DNA of 64,000 bases from Hesseltinella vesiculosa (Eukaryota; Mucoromycota; Mucoromycetes; Mucorales; Cunninghamellaceae): NCBI GenBank assembly GCA_002104935.1, contig MCGT01000003.1, forward strand, positions 620,001 through 684,000, written 5' to 3'. The translations under genes were made by a program, and so were the position numbers. The notes beneath the pieces were generated by a model. That model searched no databases and was not told the DNA's origin. It worked only from the letters and a program-made list of their open reading frames with translations. Shown in pieces: positions 44,537-57,383 of the stretch. Numbering within the stretch: position 1 is the first letter of the stretch; the number at the start of each line of letters is the position of its first letter.

Positions 44537-46136
44537 CTAATAGCGACAGTGACCAACCCAGCGAGGTACAGGCACCACTTCACGGACGTTGTCCAATCCA
44601 GTGAGCCACAGCATCAGCCGCTCAAACCCAATACCATAGCCACCATGAGGGGCAGAGCCATACTTGCGCAGATCAAGGTACCATTGGTAGTCGTCCATCT
44701 TCATACCTGCATGCTTCATTTTGCCCAGCAACACATCGTGTCGTTCTTCACGCATGGATCCGCCAACCAGCTCACCAATACCAGGCATCAGCAAATCGAA
44801 ACAGGCAACTGTTCGGCCATCATCGGCATCATTCGCACGCATGTAGAAAGGCTTTAGTTCGGCAGGGTAGTCGGTCACAAACACTGGGCGGTCGCAGCAG
44901 GCAGCCGAGGCAAGGTAGCGTTCGTGTTCGGATTGCAGGCTGCTGCCCCAGGTGGTTGGGAATTGGAACGTGTGCTTTGCGCGCTGCAGCACATCCACTG
45001 CCTCGGTGTAGGACATGCGCACAAAAGGTTGTTGGATGCTCTTTTCCAGACGCGCCAGCAGCGACTTGTCGACCCATTGGTTGAAAAAGGCCATGTCATC
45101 TGCGCATCGATCCAGCACGTGGCGCGTGGTTTCTTGTACATTGGCCTCGGTGACATCCAGCAATTGGTCCAGGTTGTCCAAAAAGGTCATTTCAGCCTCG
45201 ACCATCCAGAACTCAGCCAAGTGACGCGACGTGAGCGACGGCTCGGCACGGAAGACTGGACCAAAAGTGTAGACTCGGCCCATGGCAGTGGCCATGATTT
45301 CTGCATGAAGCTGCCCAGACACCGTCAGGTACACCGGCTGCTTGAAGAAATCGGATGGTGTAATCCCAAACACCTCACCAGCGCCTTCGCAATCCGAGGA
45401 TGTCAACAATGGGGTATGTACTTGGATAAATTCTTCGCTCTGTAAATGACAGAAATAAAGTGAGCTAGCGTAGATGACTTTTACGGCTGAACCCTACCGC
45501 AAAGAATCGCTGGATGCCTTCGCTAGCAGCATTACGCATACGCAATACAGCGCTGCCAGTATTGCCTCTAGCACGAAGGTGATTGATTGACCGCATGAAT
45601 TCTAAACTGTGGCGCTTCTTTTGCAATGGGTATGACTATCGTAAAGGAAAAAAAAAAAAAGTGTTGGCGCTGCGACAGAGTCACTACCTTTTTTTCAGTT
45701 GGTTACATTGTCACATTCACCCAGGACCTTGATTTCAGACACTTGTAGCTCTTGACTTTGTTCCTTACCAGGGCTGGCCACCAGCATGCCTTTCAGCTCT
45801 ACACAGGCACCGGTGGACAATCTATGCAACAGGGAGAGAACGTGAGACTGGCTACCACCATTGTAAGAATACTGGCCGGGGAGCAATTTACTTTGAAGCA
45901 TCGGATCCGGTGAGAATGGCTTGAATGCCCTTGAGATTAGACCCGTCATTGATATTGGCAAACGACAGCTGCTTTTGCTGTCGAACGGAGCGGATCCAGC
46001 CACGAATCGTTACGGGATCAGCCGCTGGTTTATCGTTTAACAAGCCTCGGATCGTCTTTGTTGGAAACACCGAGGGTTTGGCCATGGTGCTATAACACCT
46101 GGCTAACAGGCTACAGGCCGATCGTGAGGTGTACAT
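44537..46136 (-). CDS. Asparaginyl-tRNA synthetase, probably mitochondrial
   Basis: Four exons, 46136-45892, 45821-45707, 45635-45498 and 45439-44537, give 466 residues. The N-terminus [18 protein letters not shown] looks like a mitochondrial presequence. An in-frame ATG 36 bases upstream (MFQLLPLF) could extend it. An OB-fold anticodon-binding domain ([14 protein letters not shown]) is followed by a class II core. Motif 2 lies in [21 protein letters not shown] and motif 3 in [15 protein letters not shown]. The serine in FWMVEAE and the compact length fit AsnRS (NARS2/Slm5), whereas AspRS usually shows different motif-2 flanks. It charges tRNA-Asn for mitochondrial translation. Use of the internal Met ([10 protein letters not shown]) could give a cytosolic form, but that is speculation. 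Confidence 0.88.
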
Positions 46137-48048
46137 GCACAAAAAAACAAAAAGTGGAAGGAGCTGAAACAAAAAAAAATGTTTTGAAAAAAAATCAGGG
46201 CTTGACAGAATATAGGGTATTTTTTATTCTTTTTGGTGTGGCCTGTCAAAACAACCATTCGTTAGTGAGTGGTATTTCCACTATATAGAATGTGGCATTC
46301 TCGATGCTTGGAACTTGACTTTTCAATCATGTTCAACAAAGGTGCAATGCCTGGGCTTGGGGAAGAGGAGGAAAAGGATGGGTTGCCACAAGGTATATGT
46401 GCGAAAGTTTGATTTCGTCTTATGTACCGAAAAGCATGTCGTATTTGATATCGATCGATTCAAAACCTCTTTCAGCCATTGCATCGTCGATGTATTTTTT
46501 GGTGATGGGTGTCCACAATTATGGCACACTTCGCGCTTCTTGTTGTTTAGTGCGAGACAATTAGGACAAAGAAAGGTGTGAAACTATACTGTTTATCAGG
46601 GCTGACGGAAGGTGGGCAGGCACCCATTTGGAGCTGCGCACTGACGTAGCAGCAATGCTAAATATCTGAGTAACCCGCAGCAGTTGTCGAAGGGCTTTGA
46701 GCGTGACAAATCATTGCATAGAATACAATGCTTCTGTAGCTGTTGTGCAACCAATCTCAATCATCGTGAAGAAGCGGTGGTGAACTTTTTGCGGTATGTA
46801 AAATATTAAGTCGGTGGTTAAGAGTGTCCACACAAAGCGACTATGTGTTGGTGTTGTCATCACCAGGCTCGACTTCACCATACCCTAATGCCTGTCCAAT
46901 GTCAGTTGGACCAAAGTTGACACGATCGTATCTGCAGATTCGTCCATATCTGCTAGGAAGTCTCAGGGAAGACAGCGTATCTGGAGAGACAGCTGGAGGT
47001 CGAAGTAGGGAGTACCATGCCAAGAAACTGGTTCACTGCGAACGCACGTTTGCAAAGCGTACTGTTTTTTCTTGAACTGGGCCAGTGCAGCTCTCCATGT
47101 CACCAGCGGCAGTGGTTGCGATGGTGTCTGCACCTTCACCTAGGTTTAAATGATCGCCCTGTTAATGTTAATCAGTCGAAGATACTTATTTTTAGAGCTG
47201 CTCCAGTCAGCAGTCCATGCTTTAAGTCGATGAACCTCGCTCGACGCCAGCCCTTGGAGTTTTACAAGATTTCAGGTCCATGAATACTTTGAACTTGGGC
47301 TCTCTTTTGTCAATTTGTACCCCTGATTCATGATGATTTATGTATAATGCTTAAAACGGTTATTTTTATCAATCCAACATTGATAAAAAAAAAAATAGGA
47401 CATTGCCCAAATACAGTATGGAACAGTGCAAAAAGGAACGAATGTGGCCTACGCCTTTTTTTTTTTTTTTTACAAAAAATTGACTGTCTTTCTTTTTGCA
47501 ACCCCCCACTCCCTGACCCTTGGCCCAGAAAGGAAACAGTGTTTTGAAGGGCAAGCGCATTTTAGTGCAAGCAAAGCCATCCTTCAATCAAAATGCTTCT
47601 TCCCCATATTCTAACCGAACCTTTTTTCATGAATTAACTCCGCCAAACATAAAAAAGCGAACGGGAAGTACATTGCAGGAGGTCGTCGTTCGACGACGTT
47701 CAGGTTTGAAAACACAAAGCCAGACTTGATTTGTCATACGGCATACTCTGCTGCCGTCACGTTGCCTCGGTCTTTACCAATCTTCTTTTCCTTTCCAATT
47801 TAGGCTGGAAGTAGCAATAGCATGAAGGGCAGATCCGCATAGGTTGTTGTGTTCTTGTTGGAGATACGATTCATCGCTGCTTCTGGCCTTGATGAGAATC
47901 TTTACGTTATGCTGAGTTCCGCCCTGCAGCGATGCACCGACGATGAAAAAAAACAAAGGGAAGATCATTTTAATACAGAAAAGAGGCTATATTGACAAGA
48001 GAGAGGTGATGGAGGGGGTTGTTGAAAAAAAAAAAGAGGAAAAAGAAT
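46137..48048. other. Gene-poor interval, about 1.9 kb
   Basis: No intact gene is seen. A minus-strand frame near 46590-46320 has two CXXC pairs (CPNC, then CHNCGHPSP) like a zinc ribbon, but lacks an evident start or partner exon. Another minus frame at 47023-46841 is open without motifs. These may be mobile-element remnants. The right 300 bp are the 3' flank of TOM40. Confidence 0.4.
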
Positions 48049-49124
48049 CTAAGCCGAGAGCATGATACCAACACCGAATTTGCTTTGACCCTTCATGTGG
48101 TCCAAATCGCCGCTGATCAAGAAAGAGAATCCAGGAGCCATCTTTTCTTCCAAGACAGCAGACACACGACCAGTTGTGTCGATTTGACCACGGAAAGTAG
48201 CTTGTCTAAAGTCGAATTTACCGCTGACAGTGGCGACACCATCACGACGGCCATTTTGGGACATCAAGTTCAATTCGGCACCGAATTCGACCTTTTCGTT
48301 GATGCGTTGGTAATAGGTAGCTTGCAGGGCATTGAGGCCTTGGAAGGTGGCGGTGGCAACATAGTCAGCACCAGTGTACTTACCGACAAACGACATGGCG
48401 GTTTCTTCCATATCGGCAGTGGGGCGTTGCAACACGATTTCCGAGCCGAGAGCCAGGTTGGGGGTGACGGATTGCAGGTAGTTGGCCATGTACAGACCGG
48501 TCCATTCCAAAGGATTGGGGTTCATGGCCTTGATGTTGATCGAGTAGTCGGAACCGTTGATATCTTGGTCGACTTGCAACATAGATTGACCAGGGGTGCT
48601 GGTGATTTGGGCGACGACCTTGGTAGCGGAGTGAGCGTTCCAGGCATGGCGCACCACAGCGTTCAGGTTGAGATCGTTGTCCATGGTGCCTTGGGCCATG
48701 GTCTTTTCCGTCATGTACCCAGACATGAAGTTGTACATGGAAGGCATCACTTGCGAGCCAAGGCTGAACTGATGTTGTACGTGGAAGTTGGCCGACAATT
48801 CTTTGATAATGTTGGCTTGGGCACCGTCGAACAAATAAGCCGAGCAAGAGCAATCTTTGTTTTTGTTGAACAAAAAAAAAAAAAAAAAGTGAGTTGCTTT
48901 CCTGTTGTCAAGGTTTCTAATAGAAGGACTAGGGTGATGTCATTACCTTTGGATTCAGCATGAAGACGTTCGAATTTGCCAGGGTTGGGCAGGTTGAGCT
49001 TTGATTTTTGGTAGCTAAACCACGAGCCCCAAGTCAGAGGATTGTAAGGGTTGCCGGTGGGCTTTTGATCCTTCAATCCAAAGGAGGCCAGGGGCGAATA
49101 GATAGGTGGGTTTGTAGCGGCCAT
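48049..49124 (-). CDS. TOM40: Tom40, pore of the mitochondrial outer-membrane translocase
   Basis: Two exons, 49124-48947 and 48854-48049, give 327 residues. After a hydrophilic N-terminus, PNPGKFERLHAESK joins across the intron to SAYLFDGAQANIIKELS, the hallmark start of the Tom40 barrel. Alternating-residue beta strands then run to the end, including FHVQHQFSLGSQ and YMANYLQSVTPNLALGSEIV. The last strand FGVGIMLSA fits the C-terminal beta-signal read by the SAM complex. Tom40 is the channel for nearly all imported mitochondrial proteins. The acceptor context (AACAAAAACAAAG) is purine-rich, although a T-run lies just upstream, so the exact exon-2 boundary is slightly uncertain, but the frame is fixed. 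Confidence 0.94.
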
Positions 49125-51246
49125 GAGGTAACTAATATATTATATGATATGTATTAAAAAGTGCCACTACAACAAAAGTGTCAATGGAAAGGGGGAGAGG
49201 GAAGGAAAACTTTTTGACAAGAAAAAAAAAAAAAGCTTTAAAATTTTGCCAGCCACTGCCACAGCGGGAAAAATAAAAAGAGAAAAAAACAGCGCAGCCA
49301 GTAAGAGTAACACATGCGAGTTTTCACTAAGCGCACTAAACGGCTCCGCGTTTCAATCCAATGTTGGAGGGCCATGTTGCATTTCCCAGGTTAAATCATC
49401 ACTGAATCGCTTTGACCTCAGCTTAACAGAGGGATGTTTCGCCATGGGACGATGACGCACCCATTTCACCGGCTTTGTCAGCCTGAGCGATGAGCCGAGG
49501 TGGGATCCTTTGTGTTATATTGATGCAAGGTTTGGGGAAAACAACTCGCATGCGTTTAGTCTGGAAATTATCTAGCAGACTGATCTAAACAACACTTTGC
49601 TTGTCTCCAAACTTTGAATCGCTGGGCATGCTGGCGGTGGCAGACAGCCCAGTGCGTGCCAAAATCGGAGAGGCCAAAAGGATTTCAAACGCCGTTCTCG
49701 ACGGTTCCTGGCGATCATCCTGACGACCTCATCACTTTCGCCTTCGAGTCAAAAATGAGAACTTTTTTTTTTAATTGTTTTGTAGCGGTACTTTGTCCTG
49801 CGCTTCCATCTCTCTAAAAGTCGTCATGTGCACGTGATGGTGTCGTAGCGCATTGCAGGAACATGCGGTTATATGGGTATCATTTGTTGTTGTTGATGGG
49901 TGATTGTGGTATTTATGGGGTGAATGGGAAAGCAATTGTTTCGATGGCCGTAGTGATATCAAAGGAATGGCAACATCTTTGGTAACGGGATCACGCCAGG
50001 ACATCACGGCAGGGACCTTAGAAGTGGCCAGCGGGCTCGAACACTTACTTAATTGCCATTTTTGGCAAGTCACTCAAATTCCACGCGATTGATGGCTAGC
50101 ACAGTAAAAATCCGAGGCACAGAAGAGCATGCGAGACGACCGCATGACGGTGGTGGTGGTATGTTTCTCGTAGTGTGCATTTCATCCCATTTGTGCCGTT
50201 TTGTTTGCTCGGCCTCGATCTCGATCCTGATGAAGATAGTCCAAACTTTGATCAGTTTCGCCTTCACACTTCTGTTACCCCAGTGAAAAATCTGCCATTT
50301 CCACAAGGGGACCAAGTCAATCCATTCCAAATCTTGCATACGTGTATTAAACGAGAAGAAATGGCCATCATTAAAATGATTTTTTTTATTCAATAAAAAA
50401 ATAAAGTGGGATGCCTCCCTTCCTGGTAAAACAACTTTTGTCGCGGTAAGAAGGAAACTAAAGTAGCATCGTGGACCGTGACAGCTTTCATCCCATTTCT
50501 TATTGAAACGGCTGAACCAGAATCAAGGAATGCCAATACCATGGCATTCAAGCTGACAGAGTGTTGGATAAAAAGGAACGAATCTGACCCATGCAAGGCG
50601 TGTTTCCAGTAGAGGGCGATGAGGAGTGTGAGTTATGTGGAAGAACTTGATCAAAGTGTTAAAGGGTTGGTTCTGTGGGAGTGGTGTTCTAATATTGCAG
50701 TGTTGACTAGCTTGTGGCAGGGTACTGGTTACGTGGCGATAGAAACATAGGCAATCAATGCTGAAGTCTTGGAGTCCATGATTAAGGTGAGCAACACTCT
50801 TGAACAAGTCCGTTGCGAAGAAGGGATTAAAACTGATGTTTGGGTGATGGGGGACCAAAGTCATAGGCGTGAGTATAGTGATCTCAAAGAGATCCATTGC
50901 TCAACTATGCATTGATGAAGGAGGATTGGATCGTCGAGGTGCTGGGCCGAGGATATGCGGATGAACAGGCAGCATCTGACAAAAGTCAGCTACCCATGAT
51001 GAAGCAGATTTTTGATATTAAAGAATAAAAGAAAAAAATTAGGCAATGCAGCCTCTACTGTAGATTTTCATTTCAGATTGGTAGCTTGGAGTTCGATCAG
51101 CTAAGGTGGAGAACGATTAAGAAGCAAAAGAGGGAGGCAGAAAAAAAAACTGAGGCAGGCGGCGGAAAAAAAAAGCTGCAATTTCACTGGTTTTTTTTTT
51201 TTTTTTCTCTCACTTTCTTTCCACTTTCTTTGCACTCTTTTAAGCA
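49125..51246. other. Gene-poor interval, about 2.1 kb
   Basis: No gene is supported. A 124-codon minus frame (50897-50523) and an overlapping one (50596-50390) are open. The second contains AFLDSGSAVSI, which resembles a retropepsin active site, but has no other retroelement hallmark. Both could be relics. The last 120 bp are the U2AF35 leader with T-runs. Confidence 0.4.
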
Positions 51247-52457
51247 ATGGCTGAATACTTGGCAAGTATTTACGGTACAGAAAAGGACAAGTAAGTGAAT
51301 ACAACAATAGAAAGAAAGAGATTTTGATAGATCAAGATAATGGATGGGATGAAATGCTGGTGGATCAAGGAATACTCATACATCTTTGTATTTTTTTTTT
51401 TTTTTGTTATTCTTGATCTTGTCATTAGGGTCAATTGTTCGTTTTATTTCAAGGTAAGAAAATCTCTTGTATTGCTTACTTGAAAAAACATGAGTTCATC
51501 CGCCTCTTATTTTATATAATCTCACGCTGTCTTTTGCAGATCGGTGCCTGTCGTCATGGTGAACGATGCTCACGCAAACATGTCAAACCCACTTTTTCTC
51601 AAACCCTCCTGGTGGCAAACATGTACAAACCACCCATGACACCCGATGGCCGACCTATCGAAACGGGCGATCAAAAGCAAGAATTCAATGACTTTTATGA
51701 AGATGTGTTCTCAGAGCTGGCCAGCTTTGGTGAAGTCGAAGATATGATTGTATGCAACAACGTAGGCGAGCACCTGGTTGGAAATGTATACTGTCAATTT
51801 CGAAATGAAGAAGATGCTGGCAAGGCCGTGGAAAGCTTAAACAATCGATTCTACGCCGGTAAAGCAGCTTTTTTTGTTGATACTGGGCATCTAACTTTTT
51901 TTTTGCCAGGTCGCCCCATGTATGCAGAACTATCGCCTGTGACGGATTTCCGAGAAGCCTGCTGCCGTCAAAACGAAATTTCTGAATGCAACCGTGGAGG
52001 CTTTTGTAATTTTATGCACTTGCAGCACCCCAGCCGTAGCCTGCGACGTGAACTTATGGAGGCACAACGATTATCTATTAGAGAAAAGCGCCGTGAACAA
52101 CGAGAGCAGGAAGGCGATGCGTCCCGGTCCCACCGAGAAGACTCCAGCAGCAGACGCTTTGACGAAGATCGTGGCGACCGTGATCGTGATCGTGACCGAC
52201 GACGACGTTATGATGATGACCGTGTAGATGACCGTCGTCGCCGCCGTTACCAAGATGACCGTCGCCCTCGGTATGAAGACGACAGCCGCCGACGCCGCTA
52301 TGAAGAACACCGCTACGAAGACGACCACCGGCAACCACCTCCCCCTCCCCCCGAAGCCGACGCATATCGCCACCATGGTATGAGCATGGAACTTGACCGA
52401 CCTGCAGAAGTCAAGCCTGAACATATCAAGGATGAGCGTGTCATGGAAAACCAATAA
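51247..52457 (+). CDS. U2AF1: U2AF small subunit (3' splice-site recognition)
   Basis: Four exons, 51247-51290, 51429-51453, 51540-51858 and 51910-52457, give 311 residues. Domain order is the family's. A short N-terminus (MAEYLASIYGTEKDK) leads into zinc finger 1 ([20 protein letters not shown], built from three exons). A UHM-type RRM follows (LASFGEVEDMIVCNN, GNVYCQFRNEEDA). Zinc finger 2 is CCRQNEISECNRGGFCNFMH, and an Arg/Ser/Asp/Glu-rich tail ends the protein. U2AF35 contacts the AG of the acceptor and pairs with U2AF65 in the early spliceosome. Exon 2 is only 25 nt, a micro-exon inside the zinc finger. The consistent T-run/AG acceptors across this window suit a conserved U2AF pair. Confidence 0.97.
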
Positions 52458-52556
52458 AAAAAACAAAAGGATGGACTTTTTTTTTAAGCGCCCTGGCAAG
52501 AACAAAAAAGGAACGAGTGTTTTTCTTTCCCCTCAGTTTTTTTTGTTACTGCTGGC

Positions 52557-53714
52557 ATGGATCCCTTTGTTTTTGCGTTTGTGCTATCCTCATTATTTGT
52601 GATTTATACACAGCGGAAAAAGTCATTGACCAATGATGGTGCAGCTGGTGCTTTTGTAGTAGGCTTAATAACGTTTTCAGCTTCCTACTGGTACTTTGCC
52701 GTTGTGAATTTGACGTTCTTTTTCACCAGTTCCCGACTGACCAAGGTAGAGTCATACCCTTCCTCATCTCACATTCTGTCTTGTTACTCATCGCATTCTC
52801 TTGTCCTGATATCGTAGTTCAAGGCTGATCGTAAAAGGCTTCTCGAAGATGATTTTGACAAGTGCGCGCAACGAAACTTGACGCAAGTGATTTGCAATGG
52901 CCTCGGCGGTACTATTGCTGTCGCCTGGTTCCATACCATCGATAGCAACCAGTGCTATGCTTCCATCCAAGGTGGTTCGATCCTCATCTGGGCTTACCTT
53001 GGGTAAGAAGTCTTGTGCTTTTGTTTCACAGCCAATTTGCTCACCTCGCGCTCTCTCTTTTTTTCACCTCAGCCATTATGCTGCCTGTTGCGGTGATACG
53101 GTAAAAAAAAAATGAGCGTTCCAAGTTCATCATAGCCGAATAATAACATTTCGACGTAGTGGGCTAGCGAGCTGGGTATCCTTAATAAGTCCTGGCCTTA
53201 TCTGATTACAAAGTGGAAGCAGGTGCCCCCTGGTACCAATGGTGGAGTATCGCCCTTGGGTCTGGCTGCATCTTTGGGAGGCGGTCTGCTGATCGGTCTT
53301 GTTGGGGCTATATCCTTGTCCATGGATCCACGTTGTAATGGCATCGATTATCGCCTTATTTTACTCGGGGCAGCTGCAGGTCTAGGAGGATCCTTGGTAA
53401 AATCCGATGCGGGTACTTTCTCGATGCGATGCTGATAAAAAAAAAATTGTTTAGATCGATTCTGTCTTGGGAGCTACGGTACAGCGCACGATGTATTCCA
53501 AAGACAAGAAACTCATCGTCGAATCCGAACAAGGCAAGGGCCAAGTGGAGCATATCAGCGGCTGGGACATCCTCGATAACCATCAAGTAAGCTCTAAGTC
53601 TCTCATGACCTTGACAACGTACAATAACTTTCTCCATCTCTTTTCTAGGTGAATTTGGTCACTTCCTTGTTGACTACTGGTCTTTGTGGACTTGCTTCCT
53701 ATTACTTTGCCTGA
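52557..53714 (+). CDS. TMEM19 / DUF92 integral membrane protein
   Basis: Six exons, 52557-52745, 52818-53002, 53073-53100, 53160-53396, 53455-53586 and 53649-53714, give 278 residues. Typical DUF92 features are [13 protein letters not shown] near the start, the cytosolic FFTSSRLTK, and [17 protein letters not shown] across two splices. [18 protein letters not shown] and [13 protein letters not shown] follow. About six membrane helices are visible. Plant and cyanobacterial relatives (VTE6) phosphorylate phytyl phosphate. The fungal and animal TMEM19 role is not established to my knowledge. Exon 3 is 28 nt. The gene starts only 100 bp after the U2AF35 stop, on the same strand. Confidence 0.87.
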
Positions 53715-53892
53715 TCTCAACAATAAAAAAGTTGCATGAATGATGACTTTGAAGAGACCAATGCGCTGAGATTGAAAGTGGCGTGGGTGTGTGGCTTCAA
53801 AAAAAAAAAATGAACCAGCACTTTTTTTTTTTTTTTTTTCCTTCTTCCCTTTCTTTGAATTTCTTTTTCTCTTTGTATATTGCTGGATCGCC

Positions 53893-56259
53893 ATGGCTGA
53901 AACCGTTCAATATTTCATGGAACGTATGGTTCCTGATCTGGAGGAACTGGAACGAAAAGGTTACTTTACAAATGTAAACAGTTTAGATCCATACAACTCC
54001 TACCCTTTTTTTGTGTGGACCTAACCATATCTACGTTTTTTTTCTCTCAACCAGACGGAAATCAACTCGATTATCAAAAAACGAACCAATTTTGAATATG
54101 CAATGAACCGCCGCATCAAGAAGAAGATCGACTTTCTTCGCAGCATCGAATACGAAATGAACTTGGAACAGCTCCGTGTCAAGCGCAAGGCTCGCATGGG
54201 TAAAACAAGCGATCGAGGATACAGATCCATGTTGCTGATCTGTCTATGTTTTATTGATAGCTACAAGCGAAAAGGCTGGCATGGCGGAATACAGCATTCA
54301 CAAACGGATCTTCCAACTATTCAAACGTGCCCTTGTGCGATTCCATGGCGATGTGTCCCTTTGGATGCAGTACATTGACTTTGCCAAAAAATCCCAATCG
54401 CAAAAGCTTCTCAGTAGCATCTTTGTCCAGTAAGCTTTTTCAGTCCACCGCCACCAGTGCGCTCCAACTTTTTTTTTTTTTCTTTTACTGCCATTAGGGC
54501 CCTTCAATACCACCCCAACCACTCACCTCTATGGATCATGGCTGCGTCTTGGGAATTCGAGGACAATGCGAACATGGGCGCCGCTCGACTACTCTTACAA
54601 CGGGCCTTGCGTATGAATCCTCAGTCGCCTGAGCTGTGGCACGAATACTTCCGCCTGGAGCTCCTGTACATTGAAAAGATCAAAGTCCGCCGACGCATCC
54701 TTGGCATCGATGAACAATCGCTGAAACAAAAAGAGCTCGAAAAGGAACAGCAGCAGCTGGACGACGGCAATGACGACGTTATCCAGCTGCCTGAAATGAC
54801 TGGTGAAGATATGGATCAAGATGATGAAGCCTCAGCCTCGGTCAAAAAACTGCAAGAGTCCACGGCCAACGCGCTGAATGAAGGCATCAACCCGATCTTG
54901 CAAGGTCTCCTGGCCAAAATCATTTACAACAATGCGATCGATGGTAAGGTTCTTGCCTGTTGTTCATCCACGTGTCAACATGAATGAAATGAAAAATAGC
55001 GGTCTGACCTGTTGCTTATGTTGCTAGTGATTTCGAATGACCTCACCTTTCGATGTGACTTTGTCGATATCTACCGCCAATTCTCGGACCACGACAATGG
55101 CTGCAACGAGATTTTTGAGTCCATCGAGCGCGACATGAGCACTGACCCGCTGGCCCGCTCCTATCTGGCCACGCGCCATCTCTTCACCAAACCATCGAAT
55201 GCCATCCAAGACGAAGCAACCGCAAAGTATATCCCTGTCAGTGACCCAGCTTTTGTCGTTGCTCTCAAACGTACCGTCGACGACTTCCAGTCCAGCTTGG
55301 ACCAGGTGCCCACCAGCGCCATGTGGCAGCAATATGTCGATTTCTTGGTCGAATGGGCTGCCTTGGTCACCGATGAACACTTGACCTTATACCTTGATAA
55401 GCTCCTCCACCGCGCGTTCCAAAACTGTGCCAAGAAACAGCTGCTGTCACCCGAGCTGTATGTCACCTGGATTGAATGGCTGCGAAATGACAAAACCAAC
55501 GATAGCACCAAGCTCGACAAGGCGCGTGCCAAGGCCAACGACGCCACCACGACGTACCCAGAACAAAACCGGCTTTGGAGCCTGCGACTGGATCTGCTGC
55601 CTACCGACACCGAAGCCGACGACGCCCTGGCTCTGTACAAAAAAGCACTGCAGCAATGTCCTCATAGCGTGGATCTGTGGTCAGCTTACATGGATTGGAT
55701 CCTGGCCCAATGGGACCTGTGCAACAGCTCAAAACCCTCGGACGAAGATTGGTCATTGGATCGCATCGATGCTTTGCTCCGCGATGCTTGCCAGACTGTC
55801 ACTGCCTTGCTGCCTTCCCTTGTGGCCGAGACGGACGAACGCAACCAGATCAAGAACCTGGTGCTTAGCTGTTACGTGACCTGGGCTAAGCAAGCCAAGG
55901 GCATGCCCGGTTTCCGCACCACTTACCAATACATCATCCAGCATCTGTACCCGACCTTTGCCTTTTACAAGACCTGCCTCGAAATCGAAAACAACCAAGA
56001 ACAGGACCTGTTGGCTGCTCACCAGAAACCTGATCTAGCCTCAGAAAAGAGTGTCGAACACCTCTTCGAGCTGGCTGCTCGTCTGGACAACGTCAAGCAA
56101 CAAGTCTATCTCATGTACCTTTCGTACCTGTACACCCACAAGAAATTCCAAAAAGCCAACCTCGTGTATTTCAAGGCCTGCAAGGAAGTGCCTGACAAGG
56201 ATGTCTTTGAGCAGCAATTCCAGGCTGTCAAGCAAGGCAAACAGCATTTTACATCATAG
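53893..56259 (+). CDS. UTP6: Utp6, U3 snoRNP / SSU processome component
   Basis: Five exons, 53893-53973, 54055-54199, 54261-54429, 54498-54943 and 55028-56259, give 690 residues. The N-terminus is diagnostic: YFMERMVPDLEELERKGYF, then the basic RRIKKKIDFLRSIEYEMNLE. HAT repeats follow, e.g. RALVRFHGDVSLWMQYIDFA, ALQYHPNHSPLWIMAA and ALRMNPQSPELWHEYF. An acidic insert sits near residues 240-290 (EKEQQQLDDGNDD). Further HAT-like helices (LYKKALQQCPHSVDLWSAYM) complete the protein. Utp6 belongs to the UTP-B module that binds the 5' ETS in 18S pre-rRNA processing. It is longer than yeast Utp6 (440) and nearer the human protein (about 600). Confidence 0.93.
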
Positions 56260-56469
56260 ACTCTCTTTTCACACTCACTCTCTCTTCATGCTCAATAAAC
56301 ATCATGCATCCCTCTCTCAGTGCTGGATCGGTTCAATAAAAAAAAAGGGGGATCAGCTGCCTTCATGCGCATGATGTTCCAATTTTCACTTGGTGGTGGT
56401 GAAATATGTTGGGGTTTATTTGGCTACAAAACAGATATCGTAGCATGCATGAGAAGAAAGGGGGTTGGC

Positions 56470-57383
56470 TCAAAAAGCCGAGTTCAAATAGTTCAAAAGG
56501 TTGGCGCGTTGCTCGTCCCGTTTCTTGTCCTTGGAGGTCTTGTGGACCTTCAGCTTCAACTAGAATGAGAGGAAGAAGGATGAGCGACATGAAGTCTGGT
56601 TTTTCTGGCGTCACTTGCCACTTGCCTTTTTCCCAGTGATGGCATTTCGTCGTTGGTCGTCTGAATCACTGCTGTCACTTGTTTCCGTATCGGATCGCGA
56701 TCGTTTATGTTTTTTCTAGAGAGCAAGCGTAAGAAAAAGCTAGATCGATAACTAAACCTCTGGTCTGTCTGCCTTACGTCTTTCTTCTTCTTCTTGTCTT
56801 TCCCTTCTTTCCGCGAATGGTGATGGCGCTCATGTCGATGTTTTTTGCTGGGGCGCTCGTCTACAAAAAAAAAAAAGAAAAAAAAAAAGCTCAGCAATGC
56901 CTGGCGGGCTAAAGGGGGTTTGGGCTTGTTCATCTTTACCATCTGACGAGGCATGATCTGTGTTTTCGCGTTTAGAGTGACGATGATGCCGGGAAGATGG
57001 GCGTGTAGGAGAGCGAGAGCGACCTAATGGAGTTAGAAGGTCAAAGGATCAAGAGGGATTGGACAGATGGGAGAGCAAGGGCGAAAGGTGATGTTTTGGT
57101 GTTTTGATCCGTTGATTCCAAAGTAAGAAGCGGCCAACATAAACAAAAAAAAAAAAAGGAGGTGATTAGCTTCCTGTCATACATTTGCACAACAAGTAGG
57201 AATATCATTTGCTTGTCTACCAACTCTTACCTCGATTGCTTTTATGTTTTCGCTCTTCGCGGGAATTCGAAGGACTCTTGGATCGATGGCGTTTTCTTGT
57301 TTTTTCTTTACATCAAATGAAATAATAAAGACCATAAATCCATTGGCTCAATGACAAATTCATTAACACTTACCTTCTCCCAT
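56470..57383 (-). CDS. Arg/Ser/His/Lys-rich nuclear protein, hypothetical
   Basis: Six exons, leftward 57383-57374, 57305-57231, 57023-56940, 56860-56778, 56715-56626 and 56559-56470, give 143 residues. Exon 1 codes only MGE plus one base. The body is RS-like (RSRSPTRPSSRHHRHSKR), then KKHRHERHHHSRKEGKDKKK and an acidic/serine patch (TETSDSSDSDDQRR). It ends with a conserved-looking tail, LKLKVHKTSKDKKRDEQRAN, then LLNYLNSAF. The last intron uses a GC donor (AAAAAG|GCAAGT), since no GT nearby keeps frame. The composition suggests a splicing-associated nuclear protein, but I recognise no named family. Low-complexity coding split over six small exons makes the model less certain than average. 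Confidence 0.65.

Noticed and set aside
46320..46590. Minus-strand zinc-ribbon gene (CPNC and CHNC pairs)
   Set aside because: No start codon or upstream exon gives a consistent model, and the C-terminal part is low in conservation-like features. Left as a possible relic.
50390..50596. AFLDSGSAVSI as a retropepsin (LTR retrotransposon protease) site
   Set aside because: No reverse transcriptase, integrase, zinc knuckle or LTR is visible nearby. The frame overlaps another open frame, so one short motif is not enough.
53893..56259. Link between the helical gene at 25.6 kb and Utp6 HAT repeats as a partial duplication
   Set aside because: The short protein shares only a general helical pattern with Utp6; no stretch of identity was visible.
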